Program-made: the position numbers and the translations under genes | Source: Trachythela sp. YZ-2020 | Lineage: Eukaryota; Cnidaria; Anthozoa; Malacalcyonacea; Clavulariidae | Length of the DNA stretch: 64,000 nucleotides | Reading direction: 5' to 3' | Assembly (NCBI GenBank): GCA_016169945.1 | Contig: JADLSH010000091.1 | Span: 930,001-994,000 of the forward strand | Notes under the pieces: model-generated | Database searches by the model: none | What the model was told of the DNA's origin: nothing | What the model saw: the letters and a program-made list of their open reading frames with translations, nothing else | Part shown: piece after piece, positions 1 through 10,699 of the stretch | Numbering within the stretch: the stretch's first letter is position 1 | How the letters are laid out: each line of letters begins with the position of its first letter

Positions 1-1372
1 ACAACAATGGTGTTGTTATTCCGCCACTGCGAGCAAGCTGACCTAAAATGGGTAATACGTATTACCGATTATGCTCTAGACGCTATATAGTAGAAACGCT
101 TTGCCCAACGTACATCTCCAATTTACAGACACTTAATATAAAGGTTCCCAAACGACCCGCCATATTACATATACTGTACATATTCCCCCGTTATCCCCCG
201 TCATATTGAAACGTTATCTGTCATCATTGATTCACTCTGAAGTCTCTGTAATCATACCTACGTATAAAAAGTAACTGTGTTTCTGTTTACAGTCATTACT
301 GTTTATTGTGCTTTTGAAATGTTCTGACTTAGCTTTTGGTATAATTTTTGTTGGTTTTGTTTCGTGCTATTTTATAAGCTTCATAGAAATACCGAGAATT
401 TGTCCGAGTTGCTTTTTGTATTATAGTGATATTAATATGCTATCTGTGTGTAATTCAGAATTTGAATAGTACGCAATTTTAGGTATATTGCATTGATATT
501 TTAGAAATGAGAGCATGCTTGTGTCATCATCATGATCATTGGTTAAGAACTTCGGAATATACACAATCCCGCACACAACGAACTGTTCATTTTACTCTCA
601 GCATTAGCTGGAAATAAAGTTATGATATATCAATGCGTTGATCTGGAAAATGTAAATAAACAAGGTTTTTACTAGCAACGCCAACGCAAGCAGAATAATT
701 AAAAACGAAGAGCAAGGCGAGGGTAGCTAAAACAAAGAAATGCAGTGAAGCATGTCGAAGCAATTTCCATATTAACAACCTCATAAGTACAATCCTGCTA
801 GCCCTTATCCTGCACCTAACCCTGACGTTACACTCGGTAAAAAGCCTGATAGTTAGGCCTGGTTCAAAAGAAAGGCGGATAGACGAGAGACGGTATAATA
901 CAATTTTCATATAAACAATCAACAGTAAATATCAATTCAAAGCAATTTATACTACATTTGAACTAATTTTCTAAATCAAAGCCTTCCTTCTATTATAACA
1001 TTTCAGTTCTGAGACCTGAGTTACTTGCGCGCTTCAAAGATTTTGTGACCCACAGCGGTGACAGCGCCACAATGAACTTAGGGATGTGACCAATAACTTC
1101 CATATCATCTGACCTTTCATTTGGTTGAATGTAAAATATAATTGTGTTCGTTTGTAACCTGGCAGGTAGAGCTCACAGACACGCTTGACATTACGAATTG
1201 CAAACTGTTTTCATGCTCAAAATTCACACACAAATTTTCCTCCTACTGTTTTTTTTTTGTAGACTTCTTTCAAGCGGACACCTCGGCTAATTCCTGACGG
1301 TGTCCACTTAATAAGGGCTCGACTGAATGTATAACAAATTGGAGACAGCAGCGACCGAACCTCATGTTACAT
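1..1372. other. Non-coding stretch, nothing recognised
   Basis: AT-rich sequence with only short random open frames. I see no protein similarity, RNA gene or clear repeat up to the MITE that follows. Confidence 0.4.
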
Positions 1373-1380
1373 GGCGACGT

Positions 1381-1614
1381 CATAGAATAGGAAATGACTA
1401 GAAGGGCCACTTGAGGCCGAACCTTTGAAGTTTTTGACGCTGCGCATGTCGCATTACGCATGTCATTACCATTATTCTAGCCAGTCAATTGCATTTTCTG
1501 ACCAATAAACACGTTGAACTGGCTGGTCCGCCATTATTCTGGCCAGATAACTGCATAAAAATAGGGTGTCACGTTGCACTGCTGAGTGGCCTTTCTGGTC
1601 ATTTCCTATTCTGT
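1381..1614. mobile_element. hAT-type MITE with 8-bp target duplication
   Basis: A 234-bp non-coding element bounded by inverted ends (CATAGAATAGGAAATGAC on the left; its near complement ending CCTATTCTGT on the right). The similarity of the ends continues inward for about 30 bp, to GGCCAC. The 8-bp sequence GGCGACGT stands directly outside both ends (1373-1380 and 1615-1622), the target duplication length of the hAT superfamily. hAT ends usually begin CA, as here. There is no coding capacity. A duplicated short motif around 1475-1545 (two CCATTATTCT copies) lies inside. Confidence 0.8.
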
Positions 1615-1949
1615 GGCGACGTCGATGTTACCTTTCAATAACATTACATAACGTCTCCTGAGCCACGCCCAAGCCGAATTGAATTCGACACATGCAAAAT
1701 CCGACGTCTGAAGCCACCTCGCCCTTCAATAGCTCGCATTATGCGACCGAATTTGAAGTTTACGGTCGACTAATTACGCGGTCGATTAATAACGTCGAAT
1801 TAAATTGTTTCAGACGCCAAATTTTGCATGAACATATATCAAACAATTGAGTAGAACACATGCCAAATGCTACGTTTAAAAGAGGCCTTCACTTTTGGTG
1901 AGCTGGATTCTTAAAAACCTGTCTGCTATCCCGTAATGACGTCACAACT

Positions 1950-2030
1950 ATAAGGGTTAGGATGAGGGTTGATGTTAGGATAAGGGTTAGGATGAGAATT
2001 ACAGTTAGGATTGAGTTTGTATTAACATTT
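1950..2030 (+). repeat. Degenerate telomere-like TTAGG(G) repeats
   Basis: Several imperfect GGGTTAGG-type units follow one another. Similar interstitial tracts occur at 3580-3626 and 54737-54753. They are too short and impure to be a telomere and are best read as interstitial telomere-like sequence. Confidence 0.4.
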
Positions 2031-2254
2031 AGGTTGTCAGAAATTGCGCCAGAATTAGGATTGCCGGAATGAGGATTAGTTTAACGGTAGGAATCGCTGA
2101 ATACAAAATTGAGGGTGTAAATAAGGAAATTGACCTAAACTTGTTCGAGCGGAAAAAAAATAAATAGAAAAAATAAGAAAATAGGACAATTAGGAACAAG
2201 TCAGCATTTATCACTGATAAGTATACTAGTCATACTATGCATGACCGACCCGAT

Positions 2255-2492
2255 GTATGGGTCGGTCAGTATGGGTCGGTCAGTATGGGTCGGTCAGTAT
2301 GGGTCGGTCAGTATGGGTCGGTCAGTATGGGTCGGTCAGTATGGGTCGGTCAGTATGGGTCGGTCAGTATGGGTCGGTCAGTATGGGTCGGTCAGTATGG
2401 GTCGGTCAGTATGGGTCGGTCAGTATGGGTCGGTCAGTATGGGTCGGTCAGTATGGGTCGGTCAGTATGGATCGGTCAGTATGGGTCGGTCA
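2255..2492 (+). repeat. 14-bp minisatellite, 17 units
   Basis: Exactly 17 head-to-tail copies of GTATGGGTCGGTCA occupy 238 bp. The only substitution seen is G to A in the 16th unit (2465-2478). At the left edge the inverse sequence TGACCGACCC (2242-2251) can pair with the first unit, giving a small hairpin. Because 14 is not a multiple of 3 and the unit has no stop in any phase, all three plus-strand frames stay open and each reads the same 14-residue peptide period. The long open frames here are by-products of the repeat and not a gene. The near identity implies recent expansion or homogenisation. Confidence 0.95.
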
Positions 2493-2681
2493 TGTAATTT
2501 TGGCTCTCTGATAATTTTTCTCCTTGCTTATCTTCTTGTGATTCAGAAGAAAGATAATCTTTCTTGTACTGTACATGATGATAATTTGGAATTTTTAACT
2601 GTGTTAATCGAGTCAAATCTAGTGAAAACTGTCTTGTATGGAACTCGAGGGAAGTCAAGCCATAACGAATCTACACAGACA

Positions 2682-3254
2682 ATGGCGTCCGCTTCAAAGG
2701 CTACTCTGATTATTCGGTTATTAAACACCACAATGGATGCAAACTTGATTATATTGTCGAACGATGTATCTATGAATCCGGGCCCTGAATCCAACTTGCT
2801 GGTAGAGGGAAAGGGACTGCGAGTGATGCTTTTGAACATATGTAGCTTGCGAAACAAACTCGAAGAGGTACGCTTATATTCTGTGATACACATAAGCCAC
2901 ATGTCCTGTCATTAAACGAAACATGGTTGGATGATTCATTCTCGGATAATGAACTTTCTCTTCCTGGATATCAGCTCATGAGAAGAGACAGAGATCGGCA
3001 GGAGGTGGTCTGGTGGTTTATGTCGCTAAACACCTGAGCTGTAATCATTTGAGTGATCCGGAAATGAATTTTATAAACAATAACGTAGAAGAAATATGGT
3101 TTGAGTTGACACAACCGAAAACAAAAAATATCTTGCTTAGCGCAATTTATCGACCACCAAGTTCTGATCTTTCTGCTTTCATGACTATAGTCTTGAGAAT
3201 ATGCTCAGTAAACTTACGGAAAGCGGAAACGAAACTATTTTATTGGGAGACTTT
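2682..3254 (+). pseudogene. Non-LTR retrotransposon A, part 1 (endonuclease N-terminal half)
   Basis: Reading starts near ATG 2682 and shows the leader motif SMNPGP, common just before the endonuclease in CR1/L2/Rex-like LINEs, followed by the apurinic endonuclease start (RVMLLNICSLRNK). After frameshifts near 2870 and 3000 come LNETWL and AIYRPPSS, both endonuclease signatures. The frame is cut at LLGDF (3252-3254) by the Harbinger insertion and resumes with NIDY at 7676. The protein would be the nicking endonuclease of a target-primed retrotransposon. It is broken by frameshifts and two insertions, so it is inactive. Family assignment beyond the jockey/CR1/L2 group is not possible by eye. 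Confidence 0.85.
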
Positions 3255-3255
3255 A

Positions 3256-3320
3256 GGCGCGTTTACACGACAAGCATTTTTGGCACGGCACGCTTAATTT
3301 TGGCACGCAGGCCAAAAAAA
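3256..3320 (+). repeat. Left terminal inverted repeat of the Harbinger element
   Basis: About 65 bp, nearly identical to the reverse complement of 7606-7671. It contains direct motifs TTTTTGGCACGGCACGC and TTGGCACGCAGGCC, and related subterminal copies follow at about 3340-3385. These are likely binding sites for the transposase or Myb-like protein (inference). Confidence 0.9.
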
Positions 3321-3579
3321 TGTCACGAAAAAAGCGCGTTTACACGGTATTTTTCTTTTTAAGCCTGCGTGCCACAAAAATTTTAGAAGGCACCCGATAA
3401 AATATTTTTGGCACCCATTAGTGGATCGCCGTTTCTATATTAGTCAGCGGTATATGTCCCTAATCCCCGCCATTTTCGGTTTTCACTTGTTTCCATCTAT
3501 CAAACTGATGTTGCGCAATTTTCCCGATTTTCAAAGATTTTCATATTCGTTTTTCTTGATTTTTCTTCATCAATTTGGT

Positions 3580-3626
3580 TAGGGTTAGGTTAGGTTTAGG
3601 TTTTGGGTCAGGGGTTAGGGTCAGTT
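3580..3626 (+). repeat. Telomere-like TTAGGG tract inside the Harbinger element
   Basis: GGTTAGGGTTAGGTTAGG followed by impure units, located between the left inverted repeat and the transposase start. Confidence 0.4.
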
Positions 3627-3728
3627 ACAAAGTTTTTAACTTTACTTCAACGTTGAAAAAATGACGTAACGTCAGTTTGGTAGATGGAAACAAGTGGCGA
3701 CCGCCATTTTCTTGCGGGAAATTTAAAT

Positions 3729-4995
3729 ATGGCGGGCATTAACAAAGCAGAGATGCATCAATTGAAGCAAATGATCATGGTTTGGTTTACAAAAAGAAGA
3801 AAGCGACAACTTGTTAGATCATCTAGTAGTCATGCTATAAAGACGTTCTTTAAAATAAATAATCTTTCGAACAAAAAGCGAATATTTTTGTTCGTAGAGG
3901 CTATTTTGTCGTGCGTGTTCTATCCGAGAAACAGGCTATTATGGATGCATCCAAGATCTTTTGCTTGGATAGAGATGGTGGAACAGTCCTATAATGACGA
4001 ATTGTGGTACTCTAACTTTCGAGTAACCAAGGCAACCTTTAAATTCCTCCTCGATGCAATAAGAAATGACATAAGTCATCGCGATACCGATATGCGTTTC
4101 GCAATCTCGGCAGAACGACGATTGGAGATAACGTTAATACGTTATACTTTCTGGCTTCCACTGCGGAGTACAGAACCATTGGGAATTTGTTTGGAGTGTC
4201 AAAAGCGTTTGTGTGTTTATGTGTAAGGGAAGTGTGTGATGCCATTACCAAACGATTGTCAAATATTATCCACTTCCCACAAGGAAACGAACTTATTGAT
4301 GTGATTCGCAACTACGAGAGCAAGTGGGATTTTCCAATGTGTGCAGGTGCAATCGATGGCACGCATATTCCTATTCGCGCACCAATGGAAAGTCACGTCG
4401 AGTACGTGAATCGAAAAGGGTACCACAGCATATTAATGCAGGCAGTGGTAGATTCCAGGTACCTTTACAGGGATGTCGTCATTGGCTGGCCGGGGAGTGT
4501 ACACGACGCAAGGATCTTTTCTAACTCCGAAATTTTTAAAAAGGAAATGAAAACAAACTTTTTCCCCCTGACCTTACCAAAGAAATCAATGGAGAAGGTG
4601 TCCCACCTCTAATTTTAGCCGATCCAGCATACCCACTGTTACCTTGGATCATGAAGGGTTATCCGCGCAACAACAATGCTCCCAGAAGTCAACGAGTGTT
4701 CAATTACCGATTAAGCCGAGCAAGAATGACGGTAGAGAACACTTTTGGTAGATGGAAAGGTCGCTTCCGCAGGTTTTCCAAAAGGGTTGACATGGATGTT
4801 TCATCTCTGGTTAGTATTGCACATGCGTCGTGCATCTTGCACAATGTATGTGAGGTTCAAAACAACGATTTCTTGGACCTTTGGGCTGGAAACGACGCTC
4901 CAGAAGAAGACATAGAACCAATTGAAGATAACGAACTATCTGATGCGCACATTATTCGTGAGACATTAGCAGATTACTTCTGCCCGCAATACTGA
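3729..4995 (+). pseudogene. Harbinger DDE transposase, two frameshifts
   Basis: This would be the nuclease that cuts and joins the Harbinger element. The first frame (to about 4140, likely start MAGINKAEMHQL at 3729) gives the N-terminal helical region. A one-base shift near 4140-4147 moves the homology to frame 2 (FLASTAEYRTIGNLFGVSKAF). A second shift in the T/C run near 4559-4570 moves it to frame 1 (GEGVPPLILADPAYPLLPW). The DDE_Tnp_4-type motifs are all present: DGTH (first Asp), GSVHDARIF (second Asp) and TVENTFGRWKGRFR (Glu). The C-terminus ends FCPQY at 4995. Because sequence similarity runs through both shifts without a gap, these are lesions and not introns. The catalytic residues survive but no single frame encodes the enzyme. 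Confidence 0.88.
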
Positions 4996-5236
4996 ACGAT
5001 TTCTTTACGCAATGTAAAACGCAATGTAAAACTCAACATATATTTACACCTTTCCATCCCGAAATTAAATGTGTAAGTACAAGTAATATTAACCGATAAC
5101 GTTATAAACCTCACGTAACTAATGTCTATTATTATACAGTTGGGTTAACGAATGCATATTTCCAATATAACAACTGAAATGACAACTATTGAATAGCAAG
5201 TTTTATGTTTGCATTATTAGAATAAAAGTTAAGCCA

Positions 5237-7413
5237 TCATAATTTGAAATATGTGTTTCCATCTGCTCCATTTTCAAAATCATCATTTGGTGCCTGCAAT
5301 GGTGCCTGCATGTAAGAAGGACCTCCAAGATTATGTTGTTGGATAGGGGTATATGCTTGGGGATAAAACACAGATGAAACATTTAGGCTAGGGTTGTGTG
5401 TTTGGCTCACATTTCCCATCATTATGCTAAGCATCCTTAATTCATGTTCCTGCTCTTGTTTTCTTCTCTCTGCTTCCAATCTAGCCTGTTCCCTCTGAAA
5501 TTCATGTTCCTTTTCAATACGCAATTCTTCTAATTTCCTGTATCTAGAATAAAAAAAAAGTTATTAGGTAGATTATGTTGACATTTCTCAATATCAGTTA
5601 AATGCATGGCAATTAAAACAGTTCATTTTTTTGTGAACAGAAAGTTTGCAAAAAGGACACAAATATTAATACAATTTTTAAAATTGCCAATATTATCAAA
5701 ACTTGAAACTGTATCTATACAGTATTTACCTTTCAAATGCTGTATAGATACAGTTTCAATAATACACTGTATTTACCTTTCAAAGTCATTCGAGGATGTC
5801 TGTTTGAATTGAGTGAACACCACCTCTAAACTCTTTTCTATATTACTCCTTCTTTTCTTCATTGATGCTTGTTTTAGTTCAGTAACCTTCTTTTCATCTT
5901 TTACATTCTCCTGTTCTTCCTTTTCAGTTTCTTTGTCATTGTTCTCTTTGGTTACTGTCTTGTTTTCCTCTTTATGGCCTGGCTCATCTAAAACAAAAAA
6001 TCCTTTTACATCAAAACAATCAAAATTAAGAATCCTTTAGCTCTGTTGTACAAGCATATAGTTTGTTTTTTACCTATAAGGCAACATGGAGCAATGGCTT
6101 TTATTAGATTGGCAATTGAAGCTATAGAAATGGTACATCAAACCCAACATTAAATTTAGCCATACGTCTTAAATTGGCTAAATTTTCCACATATCTAGCT
6201 AGGCATTTAATATTGACATGAACTAGGCAAAGCTTGAGCATGAGATCTTACCAGGCTTCTCAACAATCTCCTTGGCTTCCATCAGAGTATCATCCGCATG
6301 GCAATTTGGACAGGAAAACTCATCAGCAGTATCATACACCATTAATGAGCCACCTTCCGTAGCATGAACACCACTTGAATAAATCTCTTTCTCATAACTG
6401 CAACTTTGGCATTTTAGTGTGGTTTTCTCACCTTTTCCATATTTTTCACTTAAGGCATGAACTAATTAAAAACAAAACCAGAAAAAGAACATGGCAACAT
6501 TTCATGTATACAGTACCATAAATCATAGATGCAAAATGTTCCAAGTTATTTGAAAATAACTGTTCATGTTTAACTATAAATGTCATAAAGTTGATAATTT
6601 CAAGCAAAAGCAATAAGTCTTCAACCCATAGAATAATGATATATCAATATACAGTAAAAATTTCTTGCTTTTCAGCAAACTGCATTCTAAACAACAGGAA
6701 AAAATTAACAGTTAAAATTAACAGAAAAAATTACCTGAGTCTTCCAAATTTTTCAGAAATGTAGTATCCTCATCAATATTTTCACTTTCTTTCATTGTAT
6801 CTAATATAGACACTGGTGTGATGTTGTGTCGATTTGCCAAAATTTGATCCATTTGGTCAAAAAACTTCCATTTCTTTTGTTTTCCATTGCCAGACTTCCT
6901 TGTCTTGTCCTTTTCTGTTTTGTACTTTTGGCGTAACTTTTTCATTTTGTTAACTACCGCCTTTAACGTAAAATCTGTATAACCTTTGGCATGGAGTTGT
7001 TCCTATAAAAATAATTAAATAACTCAAAGATTATATAACTTATCACTTGTGTCTTATGGCACGTTTCACGTATTTTATTATGTAAGCATGTATATATATT
7101 TTAGATTAAAATCTGAATTTTGCTCCTCACTGACCCATGCAGTGACACTGGCCATCTAAGTTAAGTCAAGTATAAACTGCATGGAGCCCGAGTATATACA
7201 GCTGGATGTCATTGACATGTCCTTGACATGGCCTAAGTTGATCGCTACTACTTCACTACTTACGAGCAATGTCTTGTAGACTTTGTTGCTTTGTTTCGGT
7301 GTTTTGGCATTTTCCAATGCTACTTGAATGACTTCATCGCTCCACGCTTCTATTAAATCATTCGTTTCTGCATCCGACCAAAGCTTTCCTCTGCTCTTCT
7401 TGACTGCCGCCAT
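5237..7413 (-). CDS. Harbinger accessory protein with Myb/SANT-like domain (5 exons, 381 aa, intact)
   Basis: Exons on the minus strand: 7413-7264, 7002-6735, 6461-6252, 5987-5777, 5543-5237, all with GT-AG borders and phases 0,1,1,2. They sum to 1146 bases (381 codons plus stop) without an internal stop. Residues about 10-95 form a Myb/SANT-like trihelical DNA-binding domain (LWSDAETNDLIEAW, then EQLHAKGYTDFTLKAVVNK). Two CX2C pairs (C157/C160 and C190/C193) suggest a zinc ribbon. A Lys/Glu-rich linker is followed by an Arg/Glu-rich coiled coil (EEFQREQ-like region, exon 5) and a Pro/Asn/Gln-rich tail ending YFKL. In Harbinger elements the Myb-like protein is known to help import and target the transposase. 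Start ATG 7413 lies in an AAAATGGCGGC context. Exon joins are by eye, but every join keeps frame. A short duplication of the exon 4 donor region lies at 5727-5745. Confidence 0.82.
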
Positions 7414-7605
7414 TTTGCAAATAATAATTAATCTGCGCATGATCAACAATAAAAAATTGCTGATGCAACACTATTTTCGGCACGGTGCCCATGTTTTAAC
7501 GGGCCGAGCCTACCTTTTGAAGCGGTCTCGGCACGGATAAAATTATGAGTCTGCGGACCTATATTTTACCTGTTTACACGACAAAAATTAAGAGTGCCGT
7601 GCCAG

Positions 7606-7671
7606 TTTTTTTGGCCTGCGTGCCAAAAATTAAGCGTGCCGTGCCAAAAATGCTTGTCGTGTAAACGCGCC
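7606..7671 (-). repeat. Right terminal inverted repeat of the Harbinger element
   Basis: Mirror of 3256-3320 with one length difference in an A/T run. An additional subterminal unit (TGTTTACACGACAAAAATTA) precedes it at 7571-7590. Confidence 0.9.
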
Positions 7672-7672
7672 T

Positions 7673-8087
7673 TTTAATATTGACTACAGTACGCCTACAA
7701 CAGCGACAAATAATTTTAAAAGAATCACTAAATTTATTCCATCTGAAACAGATTATTGTTCAACCTACACGAATTACAAACCGCTCTAAATCAATAATTG
7801 ATTTATTTCTGACTTCAAGACCTGAACTTTATCGTTCTGGCGTTGTACCGGTTGGTTTCTCGGACCATTCTGCTGTCTATGGGATTAGGAAACTGCACAG
7901 AGTAAAACGTGCTCAGCCGCGTGTTGTTGTTGTTAGAAATTATAAAAACTTTGATGCAAATTTATTCAAGAAAGATCTGAGTTGTGTCCCGTGGGATATA
8001 CTTGAGTTAGATCAAACACCTAATGAAGCGTGGGATTCTTTTAAAGACCTGTTTTTAACTGTTGCTGACAAACACGCGCCAATATTA
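7673..8087 (+). pseudogene. Non-LTR retrotransposon A, part 2 (endonuclease C-terminal half)
   Basis: It continues the LINE directly after the Harbinger insertion: NIDYST, then (frame 3) IIVQPTRITNRSKSIIDLFL and the catalytic-end motif GFSDHSAVY, followed by the linker DKHAPI. It is interrupted at 8087 by a MITE, after which the same frame resumes (ITRRVRGKSIPWL). Confidence 0.88.
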
Positions 8088-8452
8088 GGGACCTTAAGCA
8101 TGTAGGACGGCAACACGACGACGACGGCCAAAACAAACTCCTTCAAAGAAATTATAGTAAAGAAAACTTGTCGTGTATTATCAATTGTATGAATTTAATA
8201 CAGTTTAAGAAGTTGAAGACATGGGCTTTATTGTTGAGAAGAGTTCCACTGAACCAATTTGAAGTAGCACTTGTTTCGGCTTGAATTGCAGGCGTTGTAT
8301 ACAAGGCGTGAAAATCTGTGATTTGCCGTTGTAAACAGAGCGAGGACCGCGTCTAAAACTCCCGTGGGAGTTTAATTATTCATTTCTTTTCATCGACTTA
8401 TTGTATTACTCGCCGTCGTTGTCGCGTTTCCGTCCTACATGCTTAAGGTCCC
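8088..8452. mobile_element. 365-bp MITE inserted in LINE A
   Basis: Terminal inverted repeats start GGGACCTTAAGCATGTAGGA and extend inward through a GACGACGACGGC-type region, about 40 bp in all. The dinucleotide TA flanks both sides (8086-8087, 8453-8454), and removing the element plus one TA restores the LINE reading frame, so a TA target (Tc1/mariner-like) is likely. There is no coding capacity. A diverged, oppositely oriented copy lies at about 25900-26155. Confidence 0.82.
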
Positions 8453-9983
8453 TAATTACGCGCCGAGTGCGCGGGAAGTCGATACCTTGGTTAACATCTG
8501 AAATAAAGTCGCTGATGCATGATCGTGAATACCATCATAAAAAAACAATAAAAACAAATAAAGAGGACCATTGGGGTGAGTACAAGAGATTACGAAATTT
8601 GATTAATGCGAGATTACGGAAGGAAAAGTCTAATTATTATTCTACACAACTATCTGATTGTCAAGACCCTAAGGACATGTGGAAGACGCAGAATGAAGTT
8701 TTATCGAGAACTGTTAAAACCACAGTCAGTAATCACAATCTATCAGCTGACGAATTTAATCAGTTCTTTACATCTATAGCTGGCCACTTGTGTTCGATAT
8801 TTTCTGGCTCATTACAGACAAGAGTCTTAACCCCAAGGGTAGCTAATGACTTTACTCTACAGGAAGTTGACATAGCTTTTGTACGGCAGGAGTTGCTGAA
8901 ACTGAAGTCGAAAAAAGCTACTGGTCTCGACCAAATTCCTGCGCGTCTATTAAATATTTCAGCCACAGAAATTGCTAAACCAATCACATATTTGATAAAT
9001 TTCACGATCTCTTATGGCATCATTCCCTTGGAATGGAAGGAAGCCAAGGTGATTCCTATTTTTAAGTCTGGAAAGAAAACTGATACAAACAACTATCGTC
9101 CGATTTCAGTGCTTCCGTTGGTATCAAAGATAATGGAACGTGTAGTTCAAGTACAGCTGGTCGAGTTCACAACGTTTTATCAGCACACCAGTCGGGATTC
9201 CGGAAACGTCATTCTACCGAGACTGCTGTTGTGTTTCTGACAGATTATATACTAGAACATATGGATAATCAAAAGATGACTGGTGCTGTTTTTATTGACC
9301 TAAAGAAGGCTTTTGATCTAGTGGATCATCATTGTCTTCTCCATAAGCTTGAGAACTATGGTATCCGAGGACAGAGCTATAGCTGGTTTGCTAACTATTT
9401 GACATCAAGATCTCAAAGAACGAAATTTGGAAAGGACCTGTCTACCAACCTTCCCCTGAAATATGGTGTGCCCAGGGTTCGATTCTGGGGCCGTTGTTAT
9501 TTGTTTTATATATAAACGATCTGCCTCAGTGCTTATCAAAATCCCATATAAGTATGTATGCTGATGACACCGTCATATATTTATCCGGTCCCGAACTTTG
9601 CAACATTGAAGTGACTTTACAAAGCGATTTAAACAGATTGGAAAAATGGCTAATAGACAATAGACTGGTGTTAAATCAAAGTAAAACTAACCAAGGCCCT
9701 TTTGTTCGGTACCAATCGAAAGCTTGTAAACGTGTCATCCTTTAATATAAAGCTTCAAAATCGGGCTATTGAAAGAGTCTCTAAATTTTCATACCTTGGA
9801 GTAACACTGGATGAAAATCTAAATTGGAAGGAACATGTTGATGTAGTGTGTGTCAAAGTAAACAAATGCCTTAGTTTGCTGGCCGGAATCAGATCATGTC
9901 TCACCATCAGTGCATCCAAATGTGTTTATAACTGTTTGATTCTGTCGAATCTTACTTATGCAGATACTGTGTGGGATTTATAA
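8453..9983 (+). pseudogene. Non-LTR retrotransposon A, part 3 (reverse transcriptase)
   Basis: After the linker RVRGKSIPWLTSEIK the reverse transcriptase begins: KKATGLDQIPARLL, IPLEWKEAKVIPIFKSG, NYRPISVLPLVSKIMERV, then a shift (about 9165-9185) to SGFRKRHSTETAVVFLTD and LKKAFDLVDH, another shift at about 9475 to GSILGPLLFVLYINDL, and the active site YADD (SMYADDTVIY). A further shift near 9692 leads to FSYLGVTLDENLNWKEH. Similarity stops at TYADTVWDL (9983), where unrelated sequence begins. The element is 3'-truncated or interrupted and has at least three frameshifts in this part, so it is inactive. Confidence 0.92.
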
Positions 9984-10690
9984 CAGCGGGCATTCTTCGA
10001 CGTTTTCGCGAGATGTGTTCCATAAGTAGTCGGTTCTCGTGACGTAAATTGTTTATTTGGAGTGCCGAAAATTTAGCCTCGCGAAGTCCGTTTAACGGGC
10101 ACTTCGATTACGGGTACACTTCGATTTAAAAAAGTCTATGGAATGCATTGGAATCGGTAAATATGTATCGGAATAAATACAAATTCTAGTATCGGAATTT
10201 TCCGAGAACAGGATACTTATGGAGCACACGAAACGTTCACGTGATCGGTGTTTCATCCCTTTCTCTTTCTTTTCGCTCCTCGCCGGCTCGCCTTCCCTCG
10301 AGCGCCCGCAATCCTTGCTGTTGTTTTTCTCGAAATGCATGTAATAATTTCGTATTATCAATAATTCGCCATGCAAATGATGCAATATTTTCGTTTTGAA
10401 TCATTGTTCGAATTGAAGCAATGTTTGAAGCTATTCACTGATATACAAGTAAGTCCAATTATTTGAATATACTACGCTATATTTAGTCCTACTCGTCACA
10501 GTTCTTAATTGGATTCCCTGTGAGTGGACTGTGAAATTTGCATTGGTCTCATAAATACGGAAATATTTCGTTTTGTTATTCAAGTTTGCAATTAAATTCG
10601 ATGCACACTCGTTCAATGAATATTAATCTACTCCCAAGCGAAGAATTTTGGAAGGTAAACATCGTTTTGTACTATATTTTTATATTTAAT
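9984..10690. other. Non-coding, nothing recognised
   Basis: Begins abruptly where LINE A ends. An open frame on the minus strand (10385-10092) is rich in charged residues but shows no motif, repeat or splice signals that I recognise. Confidence 0.35.
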
Positions 10691-10699
10691 GCAGGCACT

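Larger units (their letters stand above)
3255..7672. mobile_element. PIF/Harbinger DNA transposon (4.4 kb), nested in LINE A
   Basis: The element has about 65-bp terminal inverted repeats beginning (A)GGCGCGTTTACACG. It carries the two genes typical of the superfamily: a DDE transposase on plus and a Myb/SANT-like protein on minus, convergently placed. It sits in a LINE codon string: upstream ends GGGAGACTTT, downstream continues TTTAATATTGAC, and together they restore the LINE endonuclease motif GDFNIDY. The duplicated target is 3 bp, TTT or TTA depending on where the border is drawn; TTA/TAA is usual for Harbinger. The transposase is broken but the second gene reads intact. Confidence 0.93.

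Noticed and set aside
2241..2681. N-terminal extension of the LINE frame through the 14-bp repeats
   Set aside because: The repeat is open in every frame by composition. The LINE start is better placed at ATG 2682.
10092..10385. 97-codon minus-strand open frame rich in Lys/Arg/Glu
   Set aside because: No similarity, domain, signal peptide or splice structure that I can see; within chance length for this sequence.
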